64,000 bases of DNA from Cristatella mucedo. Lineage: Eukaryota > Bryozoa > Phylactolaemata > Cristatellidae. Every line of letters begins with the position of its first letter. Position 1 is the first letter of the stretch. Where the stretch lies: positions 6,586,001-6,650,000 of the forward strand of contig WPIO01000008.1 in NCBI GenBank assembly GCA_009760855.2. Direction: 5' to 3'. Both the position numbers and the translations under genes were made by a program. Positions 11,290 through 24,106 of the stretch are shown piece by piece. Under the pieces are notes generated by a model that ran no database searches, was not told the DNA's origin, and worked only from the letters and a program-made list of their open reading frames with translations.

Positions 11290-13230
11290 TATGTGCTACA
11301 TTTACTTAGTGATGAAAATCGGTGCCAAAATTTGAAAATCTATATCAGCACTTTAGAATCTAACATAATAACCATGTCCTTAGCCCCAGGTCTTGTCCCT
11401 GCACCTTTAAAAGACGCTCTTGTTAGGTCACTAATTAGGAAAGCAACACTAGACCAAAATAACTTAAGCTACTTCCGCGCCGTCTCCTATCGAAAAAAAT
11501 ATTAGCCGATTTAACCGCCTTATTGATACAGCGACAGAAGATCTTTAACGGCTAGCACTACTGCTGGCAGTGCCATTAGAGGATCATCAACCGCCTGACT
11601 GGAACCTGCGACCTTAGCCGTGAAGATCCAGCACTTAATCTTGTGGCCAAAACCCGAGGATACTATCATTCCTATCAAAGACACCGGAGCGAGTTGTGGC
11701 AGGCCAGGTGAACTCTTATATTGAAACTTCCAACTTAGCAAGTTACTTCCAGTGTGGCTTTAGAGCTACTCACTCTACATTGTCAGCATTTCTTCGAGTG
11801 TGAAACGAACTGCTGATGAATTCAGAATTAGGTAAAGTCTCTGTGTTTTCTGTGCCTTATCTTGGCAGCACTTTATACTATTGATCCCAAGTCATTTTCG
11901 AGCGCCTCTCATCTCGCTTGGCAAACACTGGCACAGCAATACGATGTTTCAGGTTCGATCTCAATGAGATACTTCAGAGCATTTATGTGAATCGACAAAG
12001 ATCATCCGAGAAACTACTGCAGTAATGCGTACATAGGAGCTCTGTACTGGGTCCGCTTCTTTTCAGAGAGTATTCTCTCCCAAGATCCAATGAGATTGCA
12101 AAGCACGAAATAGGCTTTCATTTTCATGCAGATTAACCACAGCTGTGCAGGTATCTGTAGCACACCAAATTCTCTCAATTCCCGTGCTTCATGTATGGCT
12201 GCCGTCTGTTCATGGATGGTGGGAAACATTCTCAATTTTAATGATAATAAATCAAACTTGCCAGTTACGGGCAAACCATGAATCGCTTACAAATTAGTGA
12301 AACTAACAATCAAAATCGGCTCTACCAGAATACATCCTATAGCATATACATGAAACCGAGGTGTCCTGTTCCTTAATAATCTATCGTTAGACGACAGCAT
12401 TAGCTCCACAGTGAACTTTGCCTAATTTTAGCTACGTGATATTGCAAGCATTCCTTCCTATTTAGACAGAGTTATACCATCCAAATTGATCCATTTAATT
12501 GTGAAATACCGTCTTGACTTCTATAACACCGCTAGTTGGTTTTCCCGCCTGTGCACTCAGGTGCTTACAGTTGGTGCAAAACTCTGCCACTAGACTCGTC
12601 TATCGTGAGCGTCCAAGTTGCCACACCAAACCACTTCTCGCCGACCTGCACTAGCACCAAATCAAGCAGCATATCGACCTTAAATTGTAGTCGCTCACTT
12701 TTAGATCTTTTCATTCTATGGCATCATCCTAATTATCAGAACTACTCCCAACTAGTCCAGGCATCACAAAAACCACTTTCCTGACATAAATCGCATAGCT
12801 CTGATTCGAAATAACCTCAAACTTTTCAAAGACAGTACCTTCGGTTTCCGTGCTCCTAAAGTATGAGACTCACTCCCAATTGACGCCACAACAACCCCTG
12901 ACTTGAAGACTTAAAAAGAAGCTACGTACGCGCCTGCTTCGCATAGGATTTCGTGAGTCCCTTTGATTTTTCCTGTGGGTGCTTAAGCACACTGATACCT
13001 TGCATATCATTACTTACTATATTTCCACCTGACATTATTCACGTTACCTCTAACTATATAAGGCTTTCTGACATCGTGCATTTCACGGCTAACAGTTTGA
13101 TTAAGCTTCATTTACAGCAACTCTAAAGTGACTAGAAAGAAGTTAAGTTTTCTGAGGGCCCTACTTAAATGTAATATTGTTATTGTAACCATTGTTATTA
13201 TTGTTACCAAGGTACCAACCAGTAGCTACT
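11290..13230 (+). mobile_element. Decayed L2-like LINE with reverse transcriptase remnants and 3' UTR
   Basis: Degenerate RT blocks appear in order: LAPGLVPAPLKDALVRSLI, then VVAGQVNSYIETSNLASYF with CGFRATHST, YDPKSF where domain A lies, GALYWVRFFS (the GS-VLGPLLFS block), FHFHAD (the YADD block), MAAVCSWM, DYNT-like DFYNT, and a CWDSLP-like end near 12870. Several stops and frameshifts make it dead. A SINE interrupts it at 11495-11669. The 3' UTR continues to the GAAAGAAGTTAAGTTTTCTG tail. Confidence 0.8.
11495..11669 (-). mobile_element. SINE-1 (tRNA-derived) inserted in the LINE
   Basis: The minus strand reads GGTCGCAGGTTCCAGTC (B-box-like), then GCCGTTAAAGATCTTCTGTC and GCTGTATCAATAAGG, the SINE-1 body and tail. 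It is flanked by TCCTATCGAA on one side and TCCTATCAAA on the other, a 10-bp target duplication with one change. The LINE frame resumes right after it. Confidence 0.85.
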
Positions 13231-13267
13231 AATTAACTTAGAGCTGAATATCAAATACGTGTTAGCT

Positions 13268-13345
13268 AATTGACCAGCCTCATTATTGTATCGGCGGAAA
13301 ATCCCTAACGGCTATTACCACAGCTTGCAATGGGCAAAAAAAGAT
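13268..13345 (-). mobile_element. SINE-1 3' fragment
   Basis: Plus-strand TCGGCGGAAAATCCCTAACG, then GCTATTACCACAGCTTGCAA, is the complement of the SINE-1 tail. It abuts the LINE 3' UTR. Confidence 0.6.
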
Positions 13346-14537
13346 CTTCCACTGTGTGATTGGAGGCTTATTTCATGGTAATCGAAAGTAAAAGTGCAGC
13401 AGAAAAACCAGTTTTAACCGAATGCAGACGAATGCTCTGCGCCTTTAGTTCCCTGGGATTTTTGGTCATTTGTAGCAACAACAGCACACAGGAGCCCGAA
13501 GGTGTTGCAAAAGAATCACTGTCAGATTCGATTCGATCAGGTAGTAGCCATGCGACCGGCAGAATCTTGAGGTAGACACCAAATTCCGAGGTATAGAAGG
13601 GAGTTTCAGTTATTGCTCATCGAGATTCACGCTCAGTCATAATTGGCTGACTATGCTGGACGTTGCAGCTCACAGCAAAGGGAAAATTTAAGCGAAGCCT
13701 CGATGGCACTAAACGGCGGCGATGCACCTGAACGTGGCGATGGCCAGTCGGATGGCGTCATCCGAACGCCAGAAGTTACTCTTTTTGCTGACCCCCATGC
13801 TTAAGTTCAGGCAAGCCTAGTGTAGAGTAGTGCCAGAGTGGCTTAATTTTTGGGCACAAGAGTACTGCTCTGCTGAACAAACACCTTTGTCCTCGAGCAG
13901 TGAATAAGAGGGTGCAGCAGTTATGTAGGATCATGAGGATGGTTTGGGGCGAGCGGGGAGGCTCAAGACCTAACCGAGGCACTTCTGCCTGTCACGTCAG
14001 CTTAAGCTCAGTAGAAGCGGCTGATCGATATCGGCTGGCCTATTAACCTTGACCATAAATAAGTCAGTTCAAATGAATTGTCTGAAACATTTGCAGCATT
14101 CGAGCTGGACGCGTTTGCTCATTTTCTCCCGGATTGTCGAGTGATAATAGCAATTCCTTGCTGTAGAGATCCACAGTGCCACACCCAGTACCACTAAGCT
14201 CTTACCCTAACTGTCCCGGCTAGCTACCTAAGATTAAGGGGACGATTGCCCATGTTCGTCGCCGTCGTCCCAGCCAGCCATCTGGGAATCGCCGGACTCG
14301 TTGGGATTTGAACGATGCAGGTTGGCGGGGATTCACTCGAGTGATTAACGGACACTGGCAGCGAGAGTCCGCTTCAGAAGAATTCAGAGTATGCAACCAA
14401 ATACTTTCATATAGCGCCCGTGGCCCGCATTTCGTTGTTATAATAATCATAATAATACACTTGGTAAGTGTGTGCGTGTTTGCATGGGAGCTTGGTCTCA
14501 GGGTAGGGATTGAACGTCACGAAGTAGTATTAGTAAT

Positions 14538-14562
14538 ATCCGCCTCCGACAGGGAGGCGGAT
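14538..14562. repeat. Perfect 10-bp stem, 5-nt loop inverted repeat
   Basis: ATCCGCCTCC, GACAG, GGAGGCGGAT. It is an isolated perfect hairpin in the GC-rich block. No T-run follows. Confidence 0.85.
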
Positions 14563-16295
14563 GCAGGGATTGTTTTTGCTTAGCGAAACGGCACTCAGTG
14601 TGCATGCCCTCGAGTAAGTTAGAAGCAGCATTATAGTTTTCCGGTCTTGAGTTGGGGTACAGTGAGGCGACGATTGGGACATCAGCTCTTTCAGCGGAAG
14701 CCGCCGCCAGCCTGAACGACATCACTAACCACGTACCTCGTTGCCGGGGCACTCCGTCTATGTGTGTCTCGCCCCAGCATAGACGCGGGTGAGCTAAGTA
14801 CGGGAAAGCATTTCCCCGTAAAAGTGTTTGTCTCGGTGAGAGCTCGAGAGGTATGTGACGAAAAGACCAAACTAGACGCCCAGTGACATTGTGCATCTGC
14901 GATGTCACAACCCTCTATTGGCGATTTGCAAATAGATCCAGCTAACGCCAACGAACTCGAAACCCTAACGGTAACAAAAAGTAGGATCGCGTCCGAGATG
15001 CACTAGGCAAGGCGACCTACTTATTTCGAACTCGCGCTCAGAACCGCCAGTCGGAAGTGGGCGACAAGCTTCAGTGGCGCTGAAGCCCCCCCCCCCCTCT
15101 CTCGTCATTACCCAGCGCTTGTTCGGCGTTGAACTAGTTTCCGCAATTCCCAACTGCTCGTTCGGAAGGAATCTCAGCCGGCAGCCCATTCGCTACAAGC
15201 TCAACTGCTCTGCTGTGCAGTCGCCGATACTTACCTTGAATGGCGTAACTCAACGAAACCGCGGTCGACTCGCCGTGACTCGGCGCTCCCTATGCCGAGT
15301 CAGTCCTTCCCAGGGGTGGGTGGGGAGGACGTTGCAGTTGTTACAAATATCCCCTGCCAATGGAAAGCCCCCACCTGCACCATACGAGCTAGCTTCCGAA
15401 CGTCCGGTGCGAACGTCAGAGGGAACTGTCGATCTTATCGTCGAGCGCTTAGGCGAGTAAAAATACTTCGGCCACGTCAGCGAAGACGGCTGGACGCACC
15501 ATTGGCTGCCAGCCCTCTGGGATTACAGCCGCGGGCGAGCCGGTCCGCCCCAAGCGCCTGAGCGACGCCTCTCGCCGAAGCCCCTATCCGTCACAAAGGC
15601 GCTGTCGGTATCTCGCAGTTGTCTCAGTTCGCGCGCGCTGGGCGTATTAATAATTGCCGAGTGGCACGTTCGCCCACTCGCTCGCTCTCTGAAACTCCCA
15701 TGCAGCCATAGGGCTTTCGGATACGAAACGGCGGTGGAGCAGCTGTTCAAAGACGCACCTGAAGCATTATTAGCTAGGCCAAGTCGTTAGTGTTCGAGTA
15801 CTTCGAGATCATAAGCCTGTGCTCGCATGGGCACGCATGCGCGCGCGTCCATCGAAAACCTGTGACCTTAGTGTATTGTTCTCATTTCCGAAATGAATTA
15901 TATCGCAGCTTGCTCAAGTCCTGCCCTTTAGTAGAACAGGTGCGAAAGGTTTTTAGCAGGGTTGGGTAACGGTTCGTGCACAGATTGAGCTGGACAACGT
16001 GGTAAGAAAAATCGTAATTAGCTCAATCAGCTAGATTATGACTGGTGCTAATTATCCGCCGTTCCTTAATTTTATTTCTGTAATGATTATTCGATAATTT
16101 ATGGCCAAAGATTTATAAAATCCTAGTTGTGGGCGTGGATATCAGTTTCATATCTGGAGCTGGCAGGCGCATGCCAGCTGATTTCAGCTCTAGGCCAAGG
16201 AGCCATTGGTTAACGCCGCGGTCACCGTTGAGCATCTGCAGCCCTCCATCTCTGTCAATTAGATTTGTCTGTGCTGCAGTATTAAAGATGCGTTA

Positions 16296-16488
16296 TTATA
16301 AAGTGGCGAGCCGTGATGGCACATTAGGGAAGGCTGTTGCTTTTCACGACCTTGGTTCCGATGTCGTGGGTTTGAATCCTGTGGTCGGCGATCTTTTATC
16401 GCCACTGAAAGCGGTGGTCATGGCCGTAAAGGCACTGTCTTCACTATCCAAAAAAAGGCTGCTAAGTCAGCTATCACTATTATAAGCA
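16296..16488 (+). mobile_element. tRNA-derived SINE-1 copy
   Basis: Head GAGCCGTGATGGCACATTAG (A-box region), B-box GGTTTGAATCC, then the GCCACTGAAAGCGGTGG body and the CTATCCAAAAAAAGGCTGC tail. It is close to the copy at 59.3 kb. Confidence 0.85.
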
Positions 16489-17059
16489 GTACGGGCATTA
16501 TTCCCCCGGTGCCGGCTTCCCCTACCGTCGTCATACCGGCGAGCATCGGTGCAACACTTACAAGTCGCCAGCCGATATACAAGGCTAGGGCTTCGCCAGT
16601 ATCCATCGGCCAAGACCAGCTCCGTTGCGAGCGCTGCGTTTGCCTCCCCCATTCTTTTCAGACGCGGAAGCCGCAGGGGGCATTCGTAGCAATTTCCCCC
16701 TCTCCACCTCGCGTCGCTGGAAACTAGAAAGTTCGCCCACTTGCCCGCTACAGTACCATCATCTATAGCTGTTGGTGCCTAGCGACTGCTTTGCAGCCGA
16801 CCGTGAGCTGAGCTCGACGGTCTCCCTGCGAGCATCTCCTCAGTCCTGTAGTCATCTAGTCGGACTAGGGCATCGTGCTACTACCTGTAAGAAGCCTTTT
16901 CCATACATCTCTCTCGACCTGTCAGAAATTTCCTAGCGGCTCTTTAGTCGTCTGCTCGACTGCACTGCCTGCGGCGCATCTAAACATCTGAATTAGGCAG
17001 CAACAAGCTCCCACCGCTGAGCCTCCTAGTGCTTAAGGTCAAGGCTGCGACAATGGCTA

Positions 17060-18985
17060 AACAGGAAACACTAGTTCGGCTAGTGCGAGCAAAAGCTAGA
17101 GGGAATATTTGCCGTCGAAAAATATGCATACCTGTTTGCGCGTCTGTAGAGTCTAGCTACCCCATACGCCGAAAATACTATCGGTGACTGAGTCGAAGTC
17201 AGAGTGGCTGTGTTTCGACAGTCGGGCGGAGCCTCTAAATTGGTCCAAGGTGTTTCCTGGTGCCTTCTGTTTTCTAATAAATATTGCAAGTCTAGTTGGG
17301 TTACTAAACCAAATATGGGAGACGTGGGAAGCCAACTGATATTAAAGGCTGCATGGCCGTCGTTATGGTAGTGTCAATTACAATCAGCGATACCCAGGAT
17401 GCTATTAGCTACACCCATATTACGGCTGCTGGGACTGGCAGTTTCTTACTTATTATGATTAGGATATGCTTGCAGAAAGACTTCCATACGTATTATAGCT
17501 TGCCAAGCATTTTTAAATCGATGCTCGATCACTTACCTGCCTGTGGCCAAACTGTAAGAACATGGCAGCATACTTCTTTTTTAGGACAATGGCAATACTG
17601 TTGGCTTTTGCGGTGCGAAAGAGTTGGAGTAATATTGCTGCGAACATATGAGCAGCATAATTAGCATGCCTTCGTGCATTAGTGGTGCTTCCATGACTCT
17701 GCCGCCATGTTTCAAGGGTTACTTAAACATTATTCTATTATGCGGCAAGTTGAAACTAGTTTCGGAGATCCTACCAGCACTTTCAACATTCTTAATGGGA
17801 GTTTTGGATAACTTCCGATAACTTTGAAATCTTTCTCCACTATTTGAAAACTAGAATTTAATGTTTTAATAATGGAACTCTATAGCTGTACTATAGAGCT
17901 TACATCGTGCATTTTATCTTAAACATAGACAAAGTTCGCGGATATCTGAATTTAATTCGTAAAATTTTAAGTAGATAAGTGCTTTTTTGAAAAGTTTAGA
18001 ATGACATTTAATCCACGGAACTGGCTAAACTTGGAGTGCAGTACATAATTAAGCTGAGTACAATCGCAAAACGTAGAGGTACGAAAGTTTAGTAAATTTG
18101 GAAGCCACCATATCCCGAAATAGTTTAACAAAAAGGTGCATTTTTAGAGTGTCTAGCAGCAAGGAGACGTACTCCCAATGAGATTGGTGATCTCCTGGAT
18201 GCATATGTAGTTCAAAATCTGGAACAAGGTGTCTTCCCATGTATTGTTATGCAACTGGTAACGGCTGAAATAAAAAAGGATGCGCACCATTGCAAATACC
18301 CAGGCTTTCTTGGATAACTAAATGTATAAATAAATGCATACATGCATATTATAAATAAATATATATATATATATATAATTCATTGGTATAGCATCCTAAG
18401 AGAACTTAATCTCTATTCGGTGCTTCACATGTGCCACGGAGCTATCGCATCCAAGCTGGTCCATACACTTCTGACGGTTTATATTGATCTCCATACCACG
18501 TTACTGGCAAGACTTCTTACGTGTGAACAAAAACGCGTAAGATTACTGCGAAAATTTTAAGGTAGGCTTTAATTGTCGCAAACCTCGTTGAGCCACTTAT
18601 TACCACGCCACTACCATTGTATTCCACTAATTGCAGACTTATGCTGGCTTACCTCTACACCGAGTATTGACTGAAAGGCTTATGCAATGTGCACCCACTA
18701 TTTGGTCCCGTTATTTTTTTCTTTTACCTACTTATGTGAGCTACTTACTATTCAGGCTAGGTACCGTACCATCGTCCATAAAGACTCAGGTTCTTTATCT
18801 GCGCCCTAACCAAAAAACTGTAACTAGGATTTTCTGTCGTGATGTCGTATATGCGATACTACACCACTTTTCAGTGACCTACATTAGCCCCTTACCAAGA
18901 ACTGCTTCGATTTTGAGCTATTTTTCATTTACTATTCAGTCCGTTTATTCTCTTAAGAGAGTAAAAGTTGGGTAACTAGGCAGCC
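17060..18985. other. No recognised gene; short AT microsatellite
   Basis: Contains a short (TA) run near 18355-18378. Open stretches near 17353-17664 and 18631-18975 have no identifiable domain. Confidence 0.4.
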
Positions 18986-18989
18986 TTAT

Positions 18990-19350
18990 TTATGTAGCCG
19001 TAGTGCCTATCAACCAGCTGGCAGCGGCCAATAAAGAATTGTCAGCTGCATGACTCCAGCCCACGACCTATGCAGAGATCAGGGACCACAAGACCACTGG
19101 CCTTTCCTCCGTCCTACATATCCGAATTACATACCAATCAGACTAAGCTCATTAATGTACGCTGTTTCAACTCAATTTTTTATCCGTCTCTATATCCAAC
19201 TCAAATTCCTTGAAGCCCGTTCTACTAGTTTATGTGCACCCAAAGACTGCCACTCACTCTCCAGTTACATCACTAGATCCTCCTTGCAGGTGACATTTAA
19301 AAATAAGCTTAAAGCCCACCAGTTCCTGATGTCACTGTGAGTGTTATCTT
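18990..19350 (+). mobile_element. Decayed LINE reverse transcriptase C-terminal end
   Basis: Reads CAPKDCHSLSSYITRSSLQV, then TFKNKLKAH. This mirrors the common A-x-x-LWNSLP..S..TFK..LKTHLF ending of L2/CR1-type ORF2, with many changes. Confidence 0.5.
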
Positions 19351-19707
19351 TAACCAATTGGCGTGCAACCTTTCCAGAATATGTAAAGTTAGCGACTAGA
19401 TAGAGTTCTAATTATCTTAAGGGGCTTTCCTGAGATCTTATTTTTGTAATAAGCTTTGCTAGAAATCTCTTTCTATCCACGTTGCATCTTGCGGAAAGAA
19501 AGCACTTTTAAACTGTTCCTAAAATATAATGATAAAGAAACAGATATGTCGCACTCAATGCCAATCAATACTGTATAGAAAAGTCCCAGCTAAATGACGG
19601 TTAGTCGGTGTTGTATCCGTGGCATCGAACTTGTAAAATTTCAGCTGTGGCTGAGGCTGAACAGATGTGGCACTCTGTTGCTTTCGACTAGTGTGTGCCC
19701 TGAATCT

Positions 19708-19848
19708 ATGGCATGGCCTCTTTTCACGAAGGTGCGGGTTCTCGTGATTGCTGCCGTTCTCTGCTACCTCCTTTATTCCAGCTTGCATCGTCCCAATAAT
19801 TTCGAAGCATCAGCTCAATCAAAATATTTTTCATTCTTCTGCAATGGA
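19708..19848 (+). CDS. Possible first exon of a type II membrane protein
   Basis: From an ATG the frame reads MAWPLFTKVRVLVIAAVLCY, then LLYSSLHRPNNF, and it stops near 19850. A short basic head followed by a single hydrophobic segment is the start expected of a Golgi type II enzyme. No donor or following exon was recognised, so this may be chance. Confidence 0.18.
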
Positions 19849-19859
19849 TAGGGCCTGTT

Positions 19860-20780
19860 ACGCGTTCAGTGCTGAAGGCAAAGGATTACTGAGTCCTGGT
19901 TTTGCCCAAAATTAAATTGCTTGCCTTTAACGGCCAGGAGAGCTCGAGCCCTGTGGCGCCGGTAAAGTGCCTATAGCTAGAGATTAATTTCTCCTACGGC
20001 AATGTGCAAATTAAGAGTTCTCTTGAACATTGGCTACTACTGCTCGCTCCCAGTTTTGCGACCTAAAAATTTTACATTTCATGGTCTACGACCAGCAAGC
20101 TGCTTGCCGAACTTGATTAGAATACAACCCGCTGGTTCAATGATAGACAAACAGGCACCAGGTCTGGCTTTTGCTGGATTGCATAGGGGTATCTTCTTCC
20201 ACGTAAAATCTACGAGTGCAATCACTGGCATGTCTAATATCAGGGTTGGCACTCGCTTCAATCATCCTTAGCATCATTTCCAGGAGCAGCGAGCCACAAA
20301 TCATTCCGCATTGGACGATTATATAGAGGCTTCGAAAAGCTAAGCGCATCTGTGGTATATCCTGTTTCTTCTGCTTCGTCACGGTCCAAGGGTTCTTCTG
20401 CGAATATACCTGCTTCGGTACCGCAGAAAGACTTCCTTAAGCCCATTCGTCCGAGTAACAATTAAAACAGACGTTCCGGCTTCGAAATTTACAAAACGCT
20501 CAATACTTGGAGGTGATGTTGATGCAGTGGAAAGAAAGAATAAAAGTCAAACCTTTGTTCTCACTTTAAAACCGTTTAGATTCGTTGGCCAGAGAACATA
20601 GGATGTCACCCATTTCTATTCAAATACGTATGCGGTGTCTAGCGAGTATGCAAAAAGTATCCTACTTAATCACTAGACGATTTACATGCATAAGCAAGTG
20701 CTTGTTGACCAAAAAATTGAAGATTTACGACTTTGGTGATTTTGAGGAGTACGCTAACTCTATGCCCCTGGGTCCTCGAC
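19860..20780. other. Unassigned; overlapping open stretches on both strands
   Basis: A minus-strand open stretch at 20258-20461 reads EPLDRDEAEETGYTTDALSF. It looks protein-like, but it has no recognised domain or splice partners. It may be coding or chance. Confidence 0.25.
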
Positions 20781-20784
20781 CGGA

Positions 20785-20910
20785 GGTAAGGTGCTCGCTC
20801 TTCACGTCTTAGGTCGTGGGCTCGCGTCCTGCATTGGGCGATTCTTTATTATCCACTGCAAGCGGTGGTGGTGGTAGCCGCCTTCCTCCCGCTCCATAAA
20901 TGAGGCTTTT
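20785..20910 (+). mobile_element. SINE copy with mixed head
   Basis: AAGGTGCTCGCTCTTCACG and GGTCGTGGGCTCGCGTCC (B-box region, SINE-2-like) run into the SINE-1 body GCCACTGCAAGCGGTGG-like and CATAAATGAGGCTTTTGAAT. It looks like a recombinant or intermediate. Confidence 0.6.
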
Positions 20911-21045
20911 GAATGCAATTACCTTTAATACTCTCGGTTGGTGCAGTCTCAATCGTCCAATGTGGCAGACCTGGTGAGGAAACCTACATGCAAATGAGGC
21001 AAACTGTCGTTTGACTACCGGCTGCTATTCTGTACTCGCCCTTCG

Positions 21046-21497
21046 AATAGTATAATGTAGTGTAATGTGTCGCCGTCTGTAACTCCACAAAGCCACAAAG
21101 ACTGTATTGGTGTTTTGCATAACGAACGCACAGGCTCAGCGCCTTTTGGTACGCATTCGGTAGCCAACAGACTTCGTCTCACAAAAAGAAAGTGGGAAGC
21201 ATAGCAGAGTCAGGAGGAGACGCTTAGGTAGTGAAAAGCATAGAAGTAGCAGCTTAGGACCGCTGGAAATGATGAGCCATAGCCGGCCGCAGGAAAGCAG
21301 TTGTCGTTGCATAAGAATTGGAAAGTGAGTTCCACAGTCTAGGACCTGCAGAGCTAAAGCTTCGGTCGCTAACGATCATAAAGCGGAGGAATGTAACAGC
21401 TAATGTATTGTGCATGTATGACCTAAGGGCATGAGGAGGCGGAAACTGGTGCAGCAGTTCAGCTAGGTATGAAGGAGCCAAGCCGCGGCGGGCCAAT
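21046..21497 (-). mobile_element. CR1/L2-type LINE (family B) 3' end
   Basis: Minus strand encodes ARRGLAPSYLAELLHQF, then SDRSFSSAGPRLWNSLS, followed by the family-B 3' end (GTTGCGTGAGACGAAG..) and TACAT-like repeats. It is 5'-truncated at RT. Confidence 0.85.
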
Positions 21498-21934
21498 ATA
21501 CACTGGTCTGCAAAAACTGCATCAAAAATTTTCCATGCCCCCTAAGTTTGGCAATAAGGATTGTGCGATGGTAAGGATAAAGAAAGAGTCATTCGCAATC
21601 CGCAGATGGTCGAGAATCTCAGCTGGGTAATTTCACCACGTGCGTCAGTCTGCCACTCTGGTGCTAGCATCTCTTTGCTCCATGTGCTGTCGTCACAGAC
21701 AGAAATCAAGCCAGTCACCGGAAACGGCCTGATCATACCAGACGCTTTCGAAAAAGTTTATTCAGGCAGCGTCAATAGTGCACCACCGATACCAGTAATT
21801 CCCTTCGAAATACTTATCTGAGCTTTATCACTCCTGGAAAACGCCGTGTCGGGTACACGTCCTCGGTACTTAACCAGCCTTCGACTTGGACAACTTGCAG
21901 TCCCGAGCACGGTACGCACCTTCGAGCTACGTCC

Positions 21935-22570
21935 CTGAAGTCTCGGCTAGATTATTGTAATTTCCCTTTTGGCTGGATTACCTCATAAAGCCACTAGGTC
22001 ACTGCAGCTGGCAATGAATATGGCTGCCCATGTGTCTCCTATGCTGAAAGAGCTAGGATGGCTACCGTTACATCAACGGATACTGAGCAAAGTCCTTACA
22101 CTGACCCACAAAGCTCGGCTACGGCTCGGCTGCTTCATACCAAGCTGAACTACTTACCAGCTTCAGCCTCTTTGTGACCTCAGGTCCTGTATGGATGATA
22201 AATTAGCGGTCTATTCCTTCGCTTAAGGACCGTTAGGACAGAACCTTTAGCTCTACAGGTCCTAGACTGCGAAACTCGCTTCCACAATTCTTACGCAACG
22301 ACAACTACTCTCCTGCTGCCAACTATGGCACATCATTTCCAGCGGTCCTGGGCTATTACTTTCATGCTAATCACTATCTCAACTGCGCTCCTGGCTCTGC
22401 TATACTTCTCAATAAATCTTCGTTGCGTGAGATAAAGTCTCTTAGCTACCAAATGCATACTGAAGGCCACTTAGGCTGTGCATGTGTTGTACAAAACTTT
22501 CCTGCATAACACCCACAGTCGCTGTGGCTTTGTGGAGCTGAAGACGGTGATACATTGAATTACAAGTGGG
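21935..22570 (+). mobile_element. Family-B LINE 3' end, decayed
   Basis: Begins at GACTATTGTAATTCCC-like sequence (the DYCNSLLAG block) and runs through ELGWLPLHQRILSK to the TTTGTGGAGCTGAAGACGG 3' end. Frameshifts and stops are present. Confidence 0.82.
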
Positions 22571-22719
22571 CTCTCTAATGCATCAATAAGGCACAACCAG
22601 TATCGTCCACTGGCAAGCACTGCTGGATGCTGATAGTTAAGATCTAAAGTCCATAATTTTCCCATTTTGAAAGTATACAAAACTCTGTTTCACAATACCG
22701 TAAAGATTGTATGCAATAT

Positions 22720-22722
22720 TTA

Positions 22723-22792
<70 letters not shown>
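22720..22792. repeat. (TA)n(TG)n microsatellite
   Basis: A short TA run followed by more than 25 GT units. Confidence 0.95.
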
Positions 22793-22794
<2 letters not shown>

Positions 22795-22899
22795 GCATGT
22801 TCCTGCGGGTGGGCGTGTGCAAGTGTGTGTCTAAATATGTATGCACATGCCGGACATGCTTATAATTAAAAACCTTACAACCCAATTGCATTTTCTAAC

Positions 22900-24098
22900 A
22901 TGCGCCCCATTCACATAGTATAATCAGATTTGGCTAGGGAATTTAAGTGATCATTTAAAGCTAGAGATTTAATCTCTACGTTGATAATGACAAAACATTA
23001 TTAGTGATACGATTGGGGGAGCACTACGGATGGCACAGGCTCGAAAGTTCCCCTTCTCGTTCGCATGGCTGATTACGTTCATTTTTTGTGGACATTAAGC
23101 TACTAGTAGTTTTCTAACCTGAAAAATTCCATCAAAAGCTAGAGATCCTCTGCTCAGAGGAATCCATTTGCTATATTGAAACTGTACATGGAATGCGATC
23201 ACATCGTGCTGACTATCAATCGACTTAAATTTGTCGGATATGGTCGGACTATGCCTTCACAACTGCCCTCGGCCTGCAAGGCACCTACCTCGTTCGATCT
23301 GCAGATTTAAATAACTAAGGGCCGTAGAAAGGGTGTGTATATGCTGAAGAACCTTTACGGCAAAGCTAATATCTCGAAGGCAGATTGCTGCCTGAGATGC
23401 TGCTCGGCCATTGGCCCACTGGCGGTTTGAGATATCATTATTTTATATCAGTTGCTACATCACCGAGCCTGGTCTTAATTTAACAAGTGTAACGTACTCA
23501 CGAAAAACATTAAATTACTTAGCACTAGAACTTGTTGGCTGCCAAATTTGAATATTCTTATGGTAATTTACGATTGACGCTTTCTACAGCACATGAACCT
23601 GCTCAGCCTTCCCTGCTCTACCCTTTTCGATCAAAAGAATTGGCATCCGAACGGAAAGGAGTACCACAATTATGAAAATTGACTTAATTTTTTATCAGCC
23701 TGCTAATCCTAAATTTCTCTAAGGAAATTAAGTTTAGATGTTGTACGTTCTCTCTACTCATACTGCAGGCATGGAAATTTTAGTCTTTTACTAGCAGCAT
23801 ACACCAGATAAAGTGTTAGCCAGCGGTCTTTTCATACTCTGCTGCTATGCAACTTCACCACAAAAAGCACTTGGTTCGCGACCCTTGACACCTATTCCAC
23901 AAAGATTTGTGCTATCATAAAATTTTCGTCCGTACACAAAAAACGGCCGCTTCCTGAGAAACTGTATAACTTTAAAAGAAACATTTAGATTATTGCACAA
24001 TAAACTGTTCCGCATATATTTGTTTCGATTACAGACCCTCTGAGCAGGCATTGTTCAAACATCCTAGAATATCTGTATAAGTCATCATATATTTATCA
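22900..24098. other. No recognised feature
   Basis: Ordinary AT-rich sequence with no domain-bearing open frame. Confidence 0.45.
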
Positions 24099-24106
24099 CC
24101 TTAGAC

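Larger units (their letters stand above)
13350..17050. other. GC- and CpG-rich block without clear gene
   Basis: From about 13.9 to 17.0 kb the base composition is much more GC- and CpG-rich than the flanks, with a C10 run near 15090. Open stretches on both strands (for example 15074-15460 plus) follow from composition and show no domain. It could be an unmethylated promoter region, possibly for the leftward lectin gene, or an unrecognised mobile element. Confidence 0.5.

Noticed and set aside
14220-15750. Several long ORFs on both strands
   Set aside because: Stop-poor because of GC richness; no domain, no splice pattern, and mutually overlapping.
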